Position numbers and translations under genes: made by a program. This document shows, piece after piece, positions 1 through 8,419 of a stretch of DNA of 64,000 nt. The number at the start of each line of letters is the position of its first letter. Position 1 is the first letter of the stretch. The stretch is from Deltaproteobacteria bacterium (GTDB taxonomy: Bacteria; Myxococcota_A; UBA796; SXON01). The DNA lies in the NCBI GenBank assembly GCA_014191855.1, contig BJHF01000001.1:1-64000 (forward strand), given 5' to 3'. Under the pieces are notes generated by a model. The model saw nothing but the letters and a program-made list of their open reading frames with translations. It had not been told where the DNA came from and did not search any database.

Positions 1-1126
1 CGCCCCCGGCGCTCCACTCCGCCATCGTCGCCTCCAAGGGGGCCCGCGCGCGGGGCGCTGCGCCCTCACGGAGCGCCGTCGCGCGGGCGACGGCCGCGGA
101 CGCGTCGGCGTGCGCGACGGCGGTCGCCTCCGCGAGGCGGAGCTCGAAGTGCTCGGACCGGCGCGAGGCAGCCACGGCCGAAGCGGCGGCGGCGTCGGAT
201 CGGGCGCCCGCGCCCCCCCAGATCGGCACGGTCACGCCGAGCGCGGCGTCGACGCCGTCCACCATTCCGTCGGGCATCACACGCACGTCGGCCGCGATCA
301 TGAAGGTCGGGAGCCGCTCCAATCGGGCGAGCCGAAGGTCGGCGGCTGCGAATTCAACCGTGGTGGTGGCGAGGGTGCGCTCTGGCACCGCGCCCTCGGG
401 GGCCGGCGCGCCCAGGAACCGGGCGGGCTCGAGCGCGACGGCGTCCGCGACTTCCGAGCCGACGAGCAGCACGAGTCGCGACTGTTCGCCGCCCCGCCGG
501 GCGGCCAGCGCGTCCCGATCGGCGCGAACCCGCGCCACCTCCGCCTCAAGCCGCAATAGTCCAGGGAGCCCCTCTCCGCCCCTCGAGGGGGACTTTCTTC
601 CCGACGTGCCGGCCCACGCCCCTCCAGCACCGTACCGCGCCAGCCCCAGTGCCAATGCCGCCTCCGCCGCCGCAAGCTGTCCGCGGAGCGCCTCCAACTT
701 CGCGTCGTCCGCTCGCAGCCGCGCCGCGACCTGCCACAACGCCTCCTTCACGTCCGCCGCGACGCGTGCGCGCTCGCCTTCAGCCCACCGAACCTCCAGC
801 CTGGCCCGATCCCGGCCGGCTTCGTACGCGCCCGGCAACGAGAACATCTGTTCGACGCCGAACATCGCCATCGTGGGGTCCGCCGAGTCCGGCATGGCCC
901 CGAGCGCCTGGGCGCCGATCATCCATTGGGGATCCATGAGGCGACCGGCACCTTCGGCGCTCGCGCGTGCGGCGGCGGCGTCCGCCTCAAAAGCCGCGGC
1001 CTCCGGGTGGCGCTCCATCGCGAGCGCAACCAGTTGGTCGAGGCCGGCCGGTGAGCCGGGCTCCGCGGCCCAGGCGCCGTGGCTGATCAGCAGCAGCAGG
1101 ACGCAGGTGGCGTTGAAGTTGCGCAT
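1..1126 (-). CDS. TolC-family outer membrane efflux protein, N-terminal part (cut by left edge)
   Basis: An open frame runs from an ATG at 1126 to the left edge without a stop, about 375 residues. It begins with a Sec signal peptide (hydrophobic run near residues 8-14, Ala-rich cleavage region near 19-21). Paired long alpha-helical stretches rich in Ala, Glu and Arg and short beta segments fit the TolC/CusC family, the outer-membrane channel of tripartite efflux pumps. A helix typical of the family (LARYGAG, then LLRLEAEVARVRADRDAL) is interrupted near residues 170-190 by a Gly/Ser/Lys-rich insertion. The partner pump genes must lie outside the window. The gene diverges from the OmpA gene. 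The fold is fairly certain; the substrate is unknown. Confidence 0.8.
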   Translation of the reverse strand, partial: MRNFNATCVLLLLISHGAWAAEPGSPAGLDQLVALAMERHPEAAAFEADAAAARASAEGAGRLMDPQWMIGAQALGAMPDSADPTMAMFGVEQMFSLPGAYEAGRDRARLEVRWAEGERARVAADVKEALWQVAARLRADDAKLEALRGQLAAAEAALALGLARYGAGGAWAGTSGRKSPSRGGEGLPGLLRLEAEVARVRADRDALAARRGGEQSRLVLLVGSEVADAVALEPARFLGAPAPEGAVPERTLATTTVEFAAADLRLARLERLPTFMIAADVRVMPDGMVDGVDAALGVTVPIWGGAGARSDAAAASAVAASRRSEHFELRLAEATAVAHADASAAVARATALREGAAPRARAPLEATMAEWSAGG

Positions 1127-1214
1127 GTCGATCAAAGTTCGGGGAGCAATTTCCGTGCCGAGCGGCGCCATCGCGACGACTTTCGGGTACCGTGCGACCG
1201 GCGGATGGTGCGGG

Positions 1215-3338
1215 ATGGCCGATTCGGGCGATGATTGCGAGGAAGTCACGGGCTCGGGCTGCTCGCTGTTGGTTTCAGAGCCGAAGGTTGGCTGCCTCGA
1301 GCCGCGACGGCGGGGGGAAGACGAGGAGGAGGACTCCGGCGACTTTGTGCTCCACGGCACCGGGCTCGGCTCTGGGCCCGACGGCACGCCCGCGGAGTGC
1401 GGTTGCGCCCACGCCTCCGCGCCCGGACTGATCCCGTTGTTCGTCTTCTGTTTCGTCTGGGTCCGGCGGCTGGCGCTGACCTGGCTCGTGCTCATCGCCG
1501 CCTCCATCCGCCCGGCCCGCGCCGAGGGAATCGACGCGGATCTCTTCACTCCGGGCGATGGCGGCCCCGCGCTGTCGGTGGTGGAGGCCGAGCTGGGGGA
1601 GCGATGGTCCTTTGCCGCCGCCGGCACGTGGGCGCTTGCGACGAATCCGGTGGTGGCGCGAACGACACATGGCGAGCAGGTGCTGCTGGAGGGGGTCGCG
1701 ACCGGGACGGTCGGCGGCTCGGTTCGGATCGCCGACGGGCCCCGCGTCGGGGCGGCGTTGCGCTACCATAGTTGGAGTTTTCTCGGCGAACCCGGCGAGG
1801 GGTTGGGGGATACCACCCTCTGGGCGAGCGTGCCGTTGTACGAGGGGCGCGCGCCGGGGCTCTTCGGCGCCTTGACCGTGGGTATCGTGCTCCCGACCGG
1901 CCCCAAGGGTGTGTTCTTGAGTGACGAATCCGGCGCGGTAGACGGACTGATATCGGCGCGCTGGTCGCTGGCGGGAATTGCGACAGATGTGCAGCTTGGC
2001 GGGCGTCTCCAGCGCGATCAGGACCTGGGCGGCAGCGCCTGGGGCTCGCGTTATAGGTGGGCGGTGGCGGTGAGCGCGCGACCCGCCGGTTGGGGCCTCC
2101 TGAGCGCGGAGGTGTACGGAAGCGGGCCCTTCAGCTTCGATGGCAACATCCGCGCGGTTACGCCGGTTGAAGTCGCGCTCTCGGCGGGAGTGTGCCACCG
2201 ATGGGGCTGGTGCGCCCGGGTCGGTGGCGGCGGAGGCATCAGCTACGGCCTCGGTTCGCCGGCGCTGCGCACCCTCGCGGTGTTGGAGTGGCGCCGCCCC
2301 ACCCGCGCCGACCGCGATGCGGACGGTCTGGTGGACGTCCGCGACCGCTGCGTGGACGTTCCGGAGGACTTCGACTTGATCCAGGACGAGGATGGCTGCC
2401 CGGAGGAAGATGCCGACGGCGACGAGATCCGGGACGGGGCTGACTTGTGCCCGAACGTGCCTGAGCGGGCGAACGGCTTTGCGGACGAGGACGGCTGCCC
2501 CGACGCCGCGGTCGTGGTGCACCTCACCGTGCGGGGCCAGGCTGACGTCGCGACCGAAACCGCGATTGTGGAGGGGCTGAGTCGTGAGGCGTACACGGTG
2601 CTATTCGGCGAAGACAGCGAGGTACGTGTCGCGTTGGGTTCCCACACCTTCACGGTGGAGGCGGAGGGCTACGTGCCGTGGACCGGCGTGGTCGATGCGG
2701 TGGGGGACGAGGTGTGGGTCGTGGCCGACATCATGCCGATCCGATTTGGCACCGCGCACCTGGGGCTCTTCGACCCCGCCGGAGCGCCGCTCTCCGGGTA
2801 CGCTCGGCGGCCCGCACCCAGCGGGCGGCTTGGTCCGGTGGAGGAGATCGGGCGAGAGGGGCGGGATTTCGCGTTGACGCTCGGGCCCGAAACCTGGACC
2901 GTCTACGCGCCGGGCTTCGCACCCCGAGCGGTGCCCTTCGTCGTACCCGCAAATGCCACCGTCACGGTGAACATCACGTTGACCCCCGTCGACCTGCGGA
3001 TCGAGGGCGATCGGATCACGACGACGCGGGTGCTGAGCTTTGAGCTGAACAAGGCGGACCTTCGGCCCGAGGGGCTCCCGGTGGTCGACGACATCGTGTC
3101 ACTTTTGGAGCTTCGACCCGACATTCGCCTGCTGCGCGTCGAGGGCCACGCCGACGAAACGGGCTCCAGCCAGCACAACCTGGATCTGAGCCGCGCCCGC
3201 GCCGCGGCGGTGGTGGAGGCGCTCGTCGCACGTGGGGTGGCCGCCGAACGGTTGGAGGCGATCGGCAGCGGCGAAGCCCGCGAGGCGGCGGACACCCGCA
3301 CGGTAGACTTCACCGTGCTGGTGTGGGACGACGACTGA
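1215..3338 (+). CDS. OmpA-family outer membrane protein with thrombospondin type 3 repeats
   Basis: From about residue 105 the protein reads as a beta-rich barrel-like domain, then two Asp-rich TSP3 calcium-binding repeats (DRDADGLVDVRDRC, DADGDEIRDGADLC), two beta-sandwich PEGA-like stretches, and a C-terminal OmpA domain that binds peptidoglycan (LSFELNKADLRPEG, VEGHADETGS, NLDLSRARAAAV, GSGEAR). It probably links outer membrane and cell wall. The start is uncertain. ATG 1215 gives 707 residues with an acidic leader and a MYXO-CTERM-like stretch before the signal-like segment. A TTG at 1437 would place a conventional 29-residue signal peptide ending PARA at the N-terminus. No clear Shine-Dalgarno decides between them. 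Confidence 0.85.
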   Translation: MADSGDDCEEVTGSGCSLLVSEPKVGCLEPRRRGEDEEEDSGDFVLHGTGLGSGPDGTPAECGCAHASAPGLIPLFVFCFVWVRRLALTWLVLIAASIRPARAEGIDADLFTPGDGGPALSVVEAELGERWSFAAAGTWALATNPVVARTTHGEQVLLEGVATGTVGGSVRIADGPRVGAALRYHSWSFLGEPGEGLGDTTLWASVPLYEGRAPGLFGALTVGIVLPTGPKGVFLSDESGAVDGLISARWSLAGIATDVQLGGRLQRDQDLGGSAWGSRYRWAVAVSARPAGWGLLSAEVYGSGPFSFDGNIRAVTPVEVALSAGVCHRWGWCARVGGGGGISYGLGSPALRTLAVLEWRRPTRADRDADGLVDVRDRCVDVPEDFDLIQDEDGCPEEDADGDEIRDGADLCPNVPERANGFADEDGCPDAAVVVHLTVRGQADVATETAIVEGLSREAYTVLFGEDSEVRVALGSHTFTVEAEGYVPWTGVVDAVGDEVWVVADIMPIRFGTAHLGLFDPAGAPLSGYARRPAPSGRLGPVEEIGREGRDFALTLGPETWTVYAPGFAPRAVPFVVPANATVTVNITLTPVDLRIEGDRITTTRVLSFELNKADLRPEGLPVVDDIVSLLELRPDIRLLRVEGHADETGSSQHNLDLSRARAAAVVEALVARGVAAERLEAIGSGEAREAADTRTVDFTVLVWDDD

Positions 3339-3405
3339 GCGGCGTCGCGATGCGCCGCGATCTCCATTGGCCCCGATTCCTGGCCTGTCGCATCGCCCAA
3401 ACCGC

Positions 3406-3411
3406 TATACT
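3406..3411 (+). promoter_or_regulatory. -10 element of a probable leaderless promoter
   Basis: TATACT ends 8 nt before ATG 3420, so transcription would begin at or within a few bases of the start codon. No clear -35 is visible. The start at 3420 is preferred over the in-frame TTG at 3411, which would fall inside the hexamer. Confidence 0.5.
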
Positions 3412-3419
3412 TGCGGGGC

Positions 3420-4655
3420 ATGTTGCTCCTGGCCCACCTCTTCGCCGGCTGCCCGGCGGATCCCGAAGACGTTGTGGGCGATGCCGTGGAGGTCGGCGCG
3501 AGCGACCCGGTGTGGGATCCAGCCTCGATCCCCGTGTTTCGGCTCAGCCTGCCCGAGGACTGGGAGGCTCAGCTCGAAGCACTCATCCCGACAGACGATT
3601 GTGCCGACCGGGAGTGGATCGTTGGCTCGCTGGAGTACGAGAACCCGCAGAGCGGGGAGAGCGAGACCTATGCCGACATCGGCGTGCGGTACCGTGGCCA
3701 CTCCGCGCTCAGCGAGGGGCAACGCTTCGGTCTGAAGCTGATCTTCGACGCGACGGACGAGGCGGCCCGCTTCCACGACATGCAGAACGTGAACCTGCTC
3801 GGCTCGGAGGGCGACTATTCACTGCTGCGCGAACGGGTGGCGCAGCTCCTCATGGCCGAGGAGGGCGTGCCGGCCCCGCGCGTGAACCACACCCGCGTAT
3901 ACGTGAACGGGGAGTTTCAAGGCCTGTTTCCCATCGCCGAGGAGCCCGACGATCAGGCCTTCCTCGATGCCCACTTCGACGACGCGGACGGCCACCTGTA
4001 CAAGGTTGAGGGGTACTGCGGCGGCACGGCAGACTTCGAGGACAAAGGGGACGACTTCGACGATTACGACACGAAGTACGAGGCGAAGGCGGGAACGCTG
4101 CCGGAGGACGCGTTGGCAGACCTGATCCCGATGATCAAGTGCGCCAACGGGCCGGCTGCCGACCTGGAAACGTGCCTTCCAACCTGGGTAGACGTAGACG
4201 AGTGGCTCACGGAGATGGCGGTGGATGCGGCGCTGCCCGACGTGGACGGCCTTGCAGGGGCCGGCCAGAACTTCATGATCTACGCCGATCCCACGCGGGC
4301 GAGCCTGGTCGTGTATGCTTGGGACAAAGACCAGTCGTTCTACACGTCCTCGCTCGAATCCCGGTCGATCTTCGATTTTCACCCGCCCTGGGGACACTCG
4401 CCCGTCCTCACGCAGACGATGCGGTCCGTATGGAGCGCGGAGTACTGCGCGAAGGTCACGACGGCGGCGGACGACGCGCTCGCCCTGGACGCGACGGTGG
4501 CCGACCTCGCGGCGCTGCTCGAGCCCTACGTCGCGAGCGATACGCTTTTGGTGGAGAAGGATTGGCCCTCCCAGGTGAGCAGCCTTCGCGATTCGCTGGC
4601 GGAGCGCGCGGCAGAAGTGAAGGTAGAAGCGGCGGCTTGTTCGCCGGGAGGCTGA
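3420..4655 (+). CDS. CotH-like (spore-coat kinase fold) lipoprotein
   Basis: A 411-residue lipoprotein. The signal is only ten residues before the lipobox Cys (LFAGC, Cys11). The body matches the CotH family: GVRYRGHSAL, LKLIFDA, MQNVNLLG, the partner-chain segment VNGEFQGLFPIAEE, and the metal-site-like AWDKDQSF. Family members are atypical protein kinases, and spore coat CotH phosphorylates coat proteins; whether this one is active is not known. The next gene is a divergent paralog starting directly after the stop codon, so the two are probably co-transcribed and exposed on the same membrane surface. Confidence 0.8.
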   Translation: MLLLAHLFAGCPADPEDVVGDAVEVGASDPVWDPASIPVFRLSLPEDWEAQLEALIPTDDCADREWIVGSLEYENPQSGESETYADIGVRYRGHSALSEGQRFGLKLIFDATDEAARFHDMQNVNLLGSEGDYSLLRERVAQLLMAEEGVPAPRVNHTRVYVNGEFQGLFPIAEEPDDQAFLDAHFDDADGHLYKVEGYCGGTADFEDKGDDFDDYDTKYEAKAGTLPEDALADLIPMIKCANGPAADLETCLPTWVDVDEWLTEMAVDAALPDVDGLAGAGQNFMIYADPTRASLVVYAWDKDQSFYTSSLESRSIFDFHPPWGHSPVLTQTMRSVWSAEYCAKVTTAADDALALDATVADLAALLEPYVASDTLLVEKDWPSQVSSLRDSLAERAAEVKVEAAACSPGG

Positions 4656-5819
4656 GTGGGCATCGTGTGGCTCTTTGGCTGTGGCCACCCCTTGGGGGCG
4701 GGCGAGCTGGTGGACTCGGGCGACTCGGGTGCGCCGGAGCTGTACGCGGATTGCCAGGCGGAGAACCTCGGGGATCGCGAGGCGTTCTTCGATGTGGCGA
4801 GCGTGCGAGAGGTGCGGATCGCGCTCTCGGAGGCGGCGTTAGAGGAGCTGCAGGACGATCCAAAAACCTATGTTGAAGGGGACGTAACGCTGGATGGCAC
4901 GACCCTCCTTCACGTGGCCGTGCGGCTCAAGGGGAACTCCAGCTTCCAGGACTTCGACGGAAAACCGGCGTTCAAGCTAAAGCTGAACGAATATTGTCCC
5001 GGCCAGAAGTACGCGGGTCAGAAGCGCGTGACGCTGAACAACATGACCACCGACGCAAGCCAGTCGCAGGAGGTGGTGAACTACCAACTCTGGGCGGCGG
5101 CGGGCCTCTTCGGGCCACGGGCATCGTATGCTCAGGTGTTCGTGAACGAGGAGCTGTTCGGGCTGTACGCGAACGTGGAGTCCACCGATTCCGAGTGGGT
5201 CGAGGAGCGCTACGCGGACGCGACCGGGCAGCTCTGGGAGGCCTCCGACACGGCTGAATTCGACGCCGCCGGGCTCGCTGGCTGGGAGCTGAAAGCGGGG
5301 GTGGACGATCGCGCGCCGCTGGCCGCCGTGGCCGCTGCGCTCGACGCCGAGGGGGACGTGTACGGCAACCTGGACGCGGTGCTCGACATGGACCAATTCC
5401 TGTCCTACTGGGCCTGGAAGAGCGTGATCGGCGACGATGATGGGTACCCGTGGAACCCCAACGACGTGTTCCTCTACGGAGATCCGGAGCTTGGCGGACG
5501 GTTCCAGTTCTCGCCTTGGGGTTTCGACGAGGGATGGAAGGACTACGTGACCTGGGACAACGCGCCCGGTCGCCTTGCGACGGCGTGCCTCGCGGAAGCC
5601 GCGTGTTCTGCGCGGATCCGCGACCGGGTTGAGGAGGCCGTGGGCGCGTTCGAGGCGGTCGACACCGCGGGCTTCGCGACGGCGGCCTGGGCGTTGTCAG
5701 CGCCGCTTCTGGACGGCGATCCCCGGCGCCCGTTCACGGTCGCGGAGGTGGAGGCGGCGCGGGTTGAGCTGGCGGCTGCGATCGCGGGTCGAGCGGCGCG
5801 CATGCGCGGCCGGCTGTAG
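4656..5819 (+). CDS. CotH-like lipoprotein, second copy
   Basis: The GTG start at 4656 touches the TGA of the preceding CotH gene, which implies translational coupling. The protein has 387 residues, a lipobox Cys at residue 9 (WLFGC) and an acidic Ser/Gly/Asp linker. CotH features include AVRLKGNSSFQDF, KPAFKLKLNEY, KRVTLNNM, YAQVFVNEELFGLYANVE and NDVFLYGDPELGGRFQFSPW. Where the upstream paralog has AWDKD, this protein has PWGFDEG, so the first Asp of the usual WDxD metal site is Gly. It may therefore be catalytically weak or an inactive partner. It is clearly related to its neighbour but strongly diverged. Confidence 0.8.
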   Translation: MGIVWLFGCGHPLGAGELVDSGDSGAPELYADCQAENLGDREAFFDVASVREVRIALSEAALEELQDDPKTYVEGDVTLDGTTLLHVAVRLKGNSSFQDFDGKPAFKLKLNEYCPGQKYAGQKRVTLNNMTTDASQSQEVVNYQLWAAAGLFGPRASYAQVFVNEELFGLYANVESTDSEWVEERYADATGQLWEASDTAEFDAAGLAGWELKAGVDDRAPLAAVAAALDAEGDVYGNLDAVLDMDQFLSYWAWKSVIGDDDGYPWNPNDVFLYGDPELGGRFQFSPWGFDEGWKDYVTWDNAPGRLATACLAEAACSARIRDRVEEAVGAFEAVDTAGFATAAWALSAPLLDGDPRRPFTVAEVEAARVELAAAIAGRAARMRGRL

Positions 5820-5824
5820 GGGCG

Positions 5825-6979
5825 GTGTCCTCCCGGGCGTTGTTCGGCCTCGAACGGGTGTGGTTGGCCGCGGACCGAACCGGGCCGCCGTTCGTGAATC
5901 AGCTCGTCGTCGAGCTGGATGGCGTCGTTGAGCGGGACGCGCTGCAAGCGGCGGTGGATCAGGTGCTTCCCGCGTGGCCGGCCGCTCGCGCCCGCTTGTC
6001 GGGCGCGGTGGGGTGGGCGCGGTGGAGCGACGACGGAGCCGCGCCGCGCGTGGTCGGCCCGGAGCCGATCACCCTCGACCGCGGCCCCGCACCGTATGAG
6101 TTGTCGAGGCTAAACCATCACTCTGGCCCCATCGTCGAGTGGGTTTTTGGGCCGCGCCCCGGCGGCGGCACGGTGCTGGTGCTGCGGACCCACCACGCGG
6201 TGTTCGACGGCCGCGCCGCGTGGGCGCTCGCGGAGGATCTGGGCGCCGCGCTGCGCGGCGAGGCTCCGCGAGAGGTTCGTTTTCATGGGGTCATGGAGCC
6301 GCCCGGCGGCGCGGCGCAGGCGGCACCGGCGGCCGATGCGCCGCTTCCGACGGGCGCCTCATCCGGAGTCGAAGGGGCTTCGTGGGCGCGACTCTCACTT
6401 TCTACGCCCGGCCCAGGGGTGTTGGCCCGGGTGCTGGTCGCGCTGTCTGCGGCGGCGAACGCAGGCGCACTTTTGTTCTCAATCCCCGTGGATCTGCGCG
6501 GGCGCCTCTCCGAATCCGAGCGGCGCGCGGCGGCGAACCTGACCGGGTTCGTGCGCCTTTCTGTTGCGCCGGATGGCGACGTTTCCGTCGTTCAGGACGC
6601 CCTTCGGCGCGCCACGATCGGAACGGAGCCGCTCAACGCGCTGCGCACGGGCGACACCGTACGGTGGGTGCCGCTCTGGCTCATGGAGTCGGTGGCGCGC
6701 GGCGGGGCCGCGACGGCTGCCGCAACCGGCCGCACGACCGCTTCCGGCGCCGTGTCCAACCTGGGCCGCCTCGACGCGGGCGTGTTCGATCACGCCGACT
6801 GTCGGGGTCGGGCCTGCTTCTGGATCCCCCCCACCAACCCGGGAACCCCGATGTTCGTGACCCTGACCGGGCACGCGGCCGGGTTGGAGCTGGTCGTGGG
6901 GATGCCGAACGCCTACGGGGATGGTGGGCGGCTGGAGGGGTTTTTGGCGCGGGTGGGCGAGGAGATGGCGCAGCCGTAG
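5825..6979 (+). CDS. Condensation/CAT-fold acyltransferase-like protein
   Basis: 384 residues from a GTG five bases after the CotH-like stop. The motif RTHHAVFDGRAAW near residue 120 is the HHxxxDG active site of the chloramphenicol acetyltransferase/condensation/PapA superfamily. The later VSNLGRLD matches the conserved SNLG-type strand at the channel end of these enzymes. The expected role is transfer of an acyl or aminoacyl group from a thioester to an alcohol or amine. It stands alone with no NRPS or PKS modules nearby, so it is more likely a stand-alone lipid or small-molecule acyltransferase than an NRPS domain. The substrate cannot be predicted. Confidence 0.65.
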   Translation: MSSRALFGLERVWLAADRTGPPFVNQLVVELDGVVERDALQAAVDQVLPAWPAARARLSGAVGWARWSDDGAAPRVVGPEPITLDRGPAPYELSRLNHHSGPIVEWVFGPRPGGGTVLVLRTHHAVFDGRAAWALAEDLGAALRGEAPREVRFHGVMEPPGGAAQAAPAADAPLPTGASSGVEGASWARLSLSTPGPGVLARVLVALSAAANAGALLFSIPVDLRGRLSESERRAAANLTGFVRLSVAPDGDVSVVQDALRRATIGTEPLNALRTGDTVRWVPLWLMESVARGGAATAAATGRTTASGAVSNLGRLDAGVFDHADCRGRACFWIPPTNPGTPMFVTLTGHAAGLELVVGMPNAYGDGGRLEGFLARVGEEMAQP

Positions 6980-7028
6980 GGGCGGACCCCGGTGTCCGCC
7001 GCGCGCCGAGGGCAGCGGCGACGGGGAT

Positions 7029-7077
7029 CGGGCTCCGGGCTCCGGGCTCCGGGCTCCGGGCTCCGGGCTCCGGGTTC
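7029..7077. repeat. 7-bp tandem repeat (CGGGCTC), about 7 units
   Basis: Six perfect head-to-tail copies of CGGGCTC from 7029 to 7070, then one degenerate copy (CGGGTTC). It lies in the gap after the acyltransferase stop. All three frames are open on both strands because of the repeat, which produces spurious Gly/Ser/Pro-rich reading frames there. Confidence 0.85.
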
Positions 7078-7107
7078 CGGGGCTCCCGGGCCTCGCTTCC
7101 GGCGCCG

Positions 7108-7427
7108 GCGGGACTGCGTCCCGTGGCAAACGCGCCCCCGTGGGCACGACGAAGCCGTCGCAGCAAGCCTCCGCGGGATTCTCGGTGTCTTCGCTTCGCT
7201 TCCCGATGTCCGCCAGACGTTGGACCGTGCGATGAACGGGCGGGTGACGGTGCAGACCGTCGCCGCCGAGCGGAGTCTTCGGAGCGAGCGCGGCGGCGGG
7301 CTGCGCCGGCAGGACCCGGCGCTAACCTGGGTTCTTGCTCCGGCGTCTCCCGTGACCGTGCTGCACTCCCGAGGATCCCGCCTGTACGGCGCCGCGTATT
7401 GCACGGCGATCCTGTACAGGCTCAGGT
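7108..7427 (+). repeat. Dispersed repeat element, copy 1 (partner at 18191-18606, inverted)
   Basis: The 459-base gap between convergent genes (6980-7438) holds, besides the heptamer repeat, a 320-bp segment clearly homologous to the reverse complement of 18191-18606. Conserved blocks include 26 identical bases at 7153-7178, a GGGCGGGTGACGG block, a block around GGCGCTAACCT followed by GGTTCTT, and TTGCACGGCGATC near the 3' end. No conserved start codon, transposase or clear terminal inverted repeats are seen. The nature is unknown: a non-autonomous mobile element or a structured RNA are the main options. Confidence 0.75.
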
Positions 7428-7438
7428 CGTCATGCAGC

Positions 7439-8338
7439 CTAAAAGTGGATCCGCACGTCCACCCCATGCCACAGCCGCGCCGGCTCGCTCCCCACTTCCC
7501 CCACGAGGCTGTAGTCGAGCTCCGCCTTGTCGCTCACGAGCGCGATACCGCCGCCAACCTTGTGATCGCCCGCTTCGTGCTGCCAGCCCGCGCTCAGCCG
7601 TAACCACGTCGTCACGCCAAAATCCACGCCGACGTGCTCCGCGAGGGACTCCTCGAACGGATCCCCCATCCACTCCGTGGTGAGCTCACCTTCCAGGCCC
7701 AAGTACTCCCCCGGCTCCCAACGAACGCCGAAGTCCACGAGGCGGCGGGTGTCGGGGTAGCCGAGATCGAGCGCGTTGTTGATCCCGAGCGCTACGGTAA
7801 CGGGCTCCCACGGCTTCGCGGCGGCGCTCAAACTGAAGTTGAACGCGCTGTCATTGCCCTCGGTCTCCGAAGCGCGCCAGTCGTAGCGGCCTGTGAGCCC
7901 GACCGACAACTTCCGGTTGAGGAACGGGTAGGCGAGGCCGAGCGTGACCCCCTGGTGGCTGGTGGTGTTCGTGATGGCATCGCCGAGCACCGTCCACCCG
8001 GGGATGAGCTCCGTGGCCGGGGGCACGTCGTCCGTTCGGTAGCTGTAGCTGGCGCCGAGGGTGACGACGCTGGTGCGTGAATCTGCGGCGGCGACCTGCC
8101 CCAGCCACGTGCTGTCGGGGCCGCCGACCCCGCCGGCCACGAGGTCGTATCGCTCAGCAAGGGCCACGGTGGCCACATTTTCGCCGATCGCGCCGACATC
8201 GGCGCCGTTCGCGAGGCCCGTGCCGCCCCGGCTCGCGGCTCGCGCGCCGGTCCAGTCATCGGCGTGCGCCACCGCCGGAAACGCGATGGTGACAAACAAA
8301 GCGGCGACGACGACCGCGGAGAGCTTGCGGAGTTGCAT
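7439..8338 (-). CDS. Outer-membrane beta-barrel protein of unknown function
   Basis: 299 residues with a clear Sec signal peptide ending AVAHA near residue 26. The mature part alternates polar and hydrophobic residues in repeated 9-11 residue strands (VTLGASYSY, LSVGLTGRYDW, FNFSLSAAAKP, VTVALGINNAL, LRLSAGWQH) and ends in a C-terminal Phe (DVRIHF), the usual BAM recognition end. The early segment ARAASRGGTGLANGADVGAIGENVA resembles the start of FadL/PorV-type barrels. No substrate can be proposed. It is transcribed divergently from dksA. Confidence 0.7.
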   Translation of the reverse strand: MQLRKLSAVVVAALFVTIAFPAVAHADDWTGARAASRGGTGLANGADVGAIGENVATVALAERYDLVAGGVGGPDSTWLGQVAAADSRTSVVTLGASYSYRTDDVPPATELIPGWTVLGDAITNTTSHQGVTLGLAYPFLNRKLSVGLTGRYDWRASETEGNDSAFNFSLSAAAKPWEPVTVALGINNALDLGYPDTRRLVDFGVRWEPGEYLGLEGELTTEWMGDPFEESLAEHVGVDFGVTTWLRLSAGWQHEAGDHKVGGGIALVSDKAELDYSLVGEVGSEPARLWHGVDVRIHF

Positions 8339-8358
8339 GGGCGGCAGTAGTAAAGAGC

Positions 8359-8398
8359 CTGTCAGGGGCGGTCAACCTTCCGCCCCTCAACAGTTTTT
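8359..8398 (+). terminator. Intrinsic terminator-like hairpin in the dksA leader
   Basis: A stem pairs CTGT and AGGGGCGG (8359-8371) with CCGCCCCT and ACAG (8380-8393), loop of 8, then five T (8394-8398). It is oriented with dksA and lies 22 bases upstream of its ATG. Because the gene upstream runs the other way, this is not its terminator. It could be an attenuator for dksA or a block to antisense read-through. Confidence 0.6.
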
Positions 8399-8419
8399 CC
8401 CGATCTGCCCGGAGATGTC

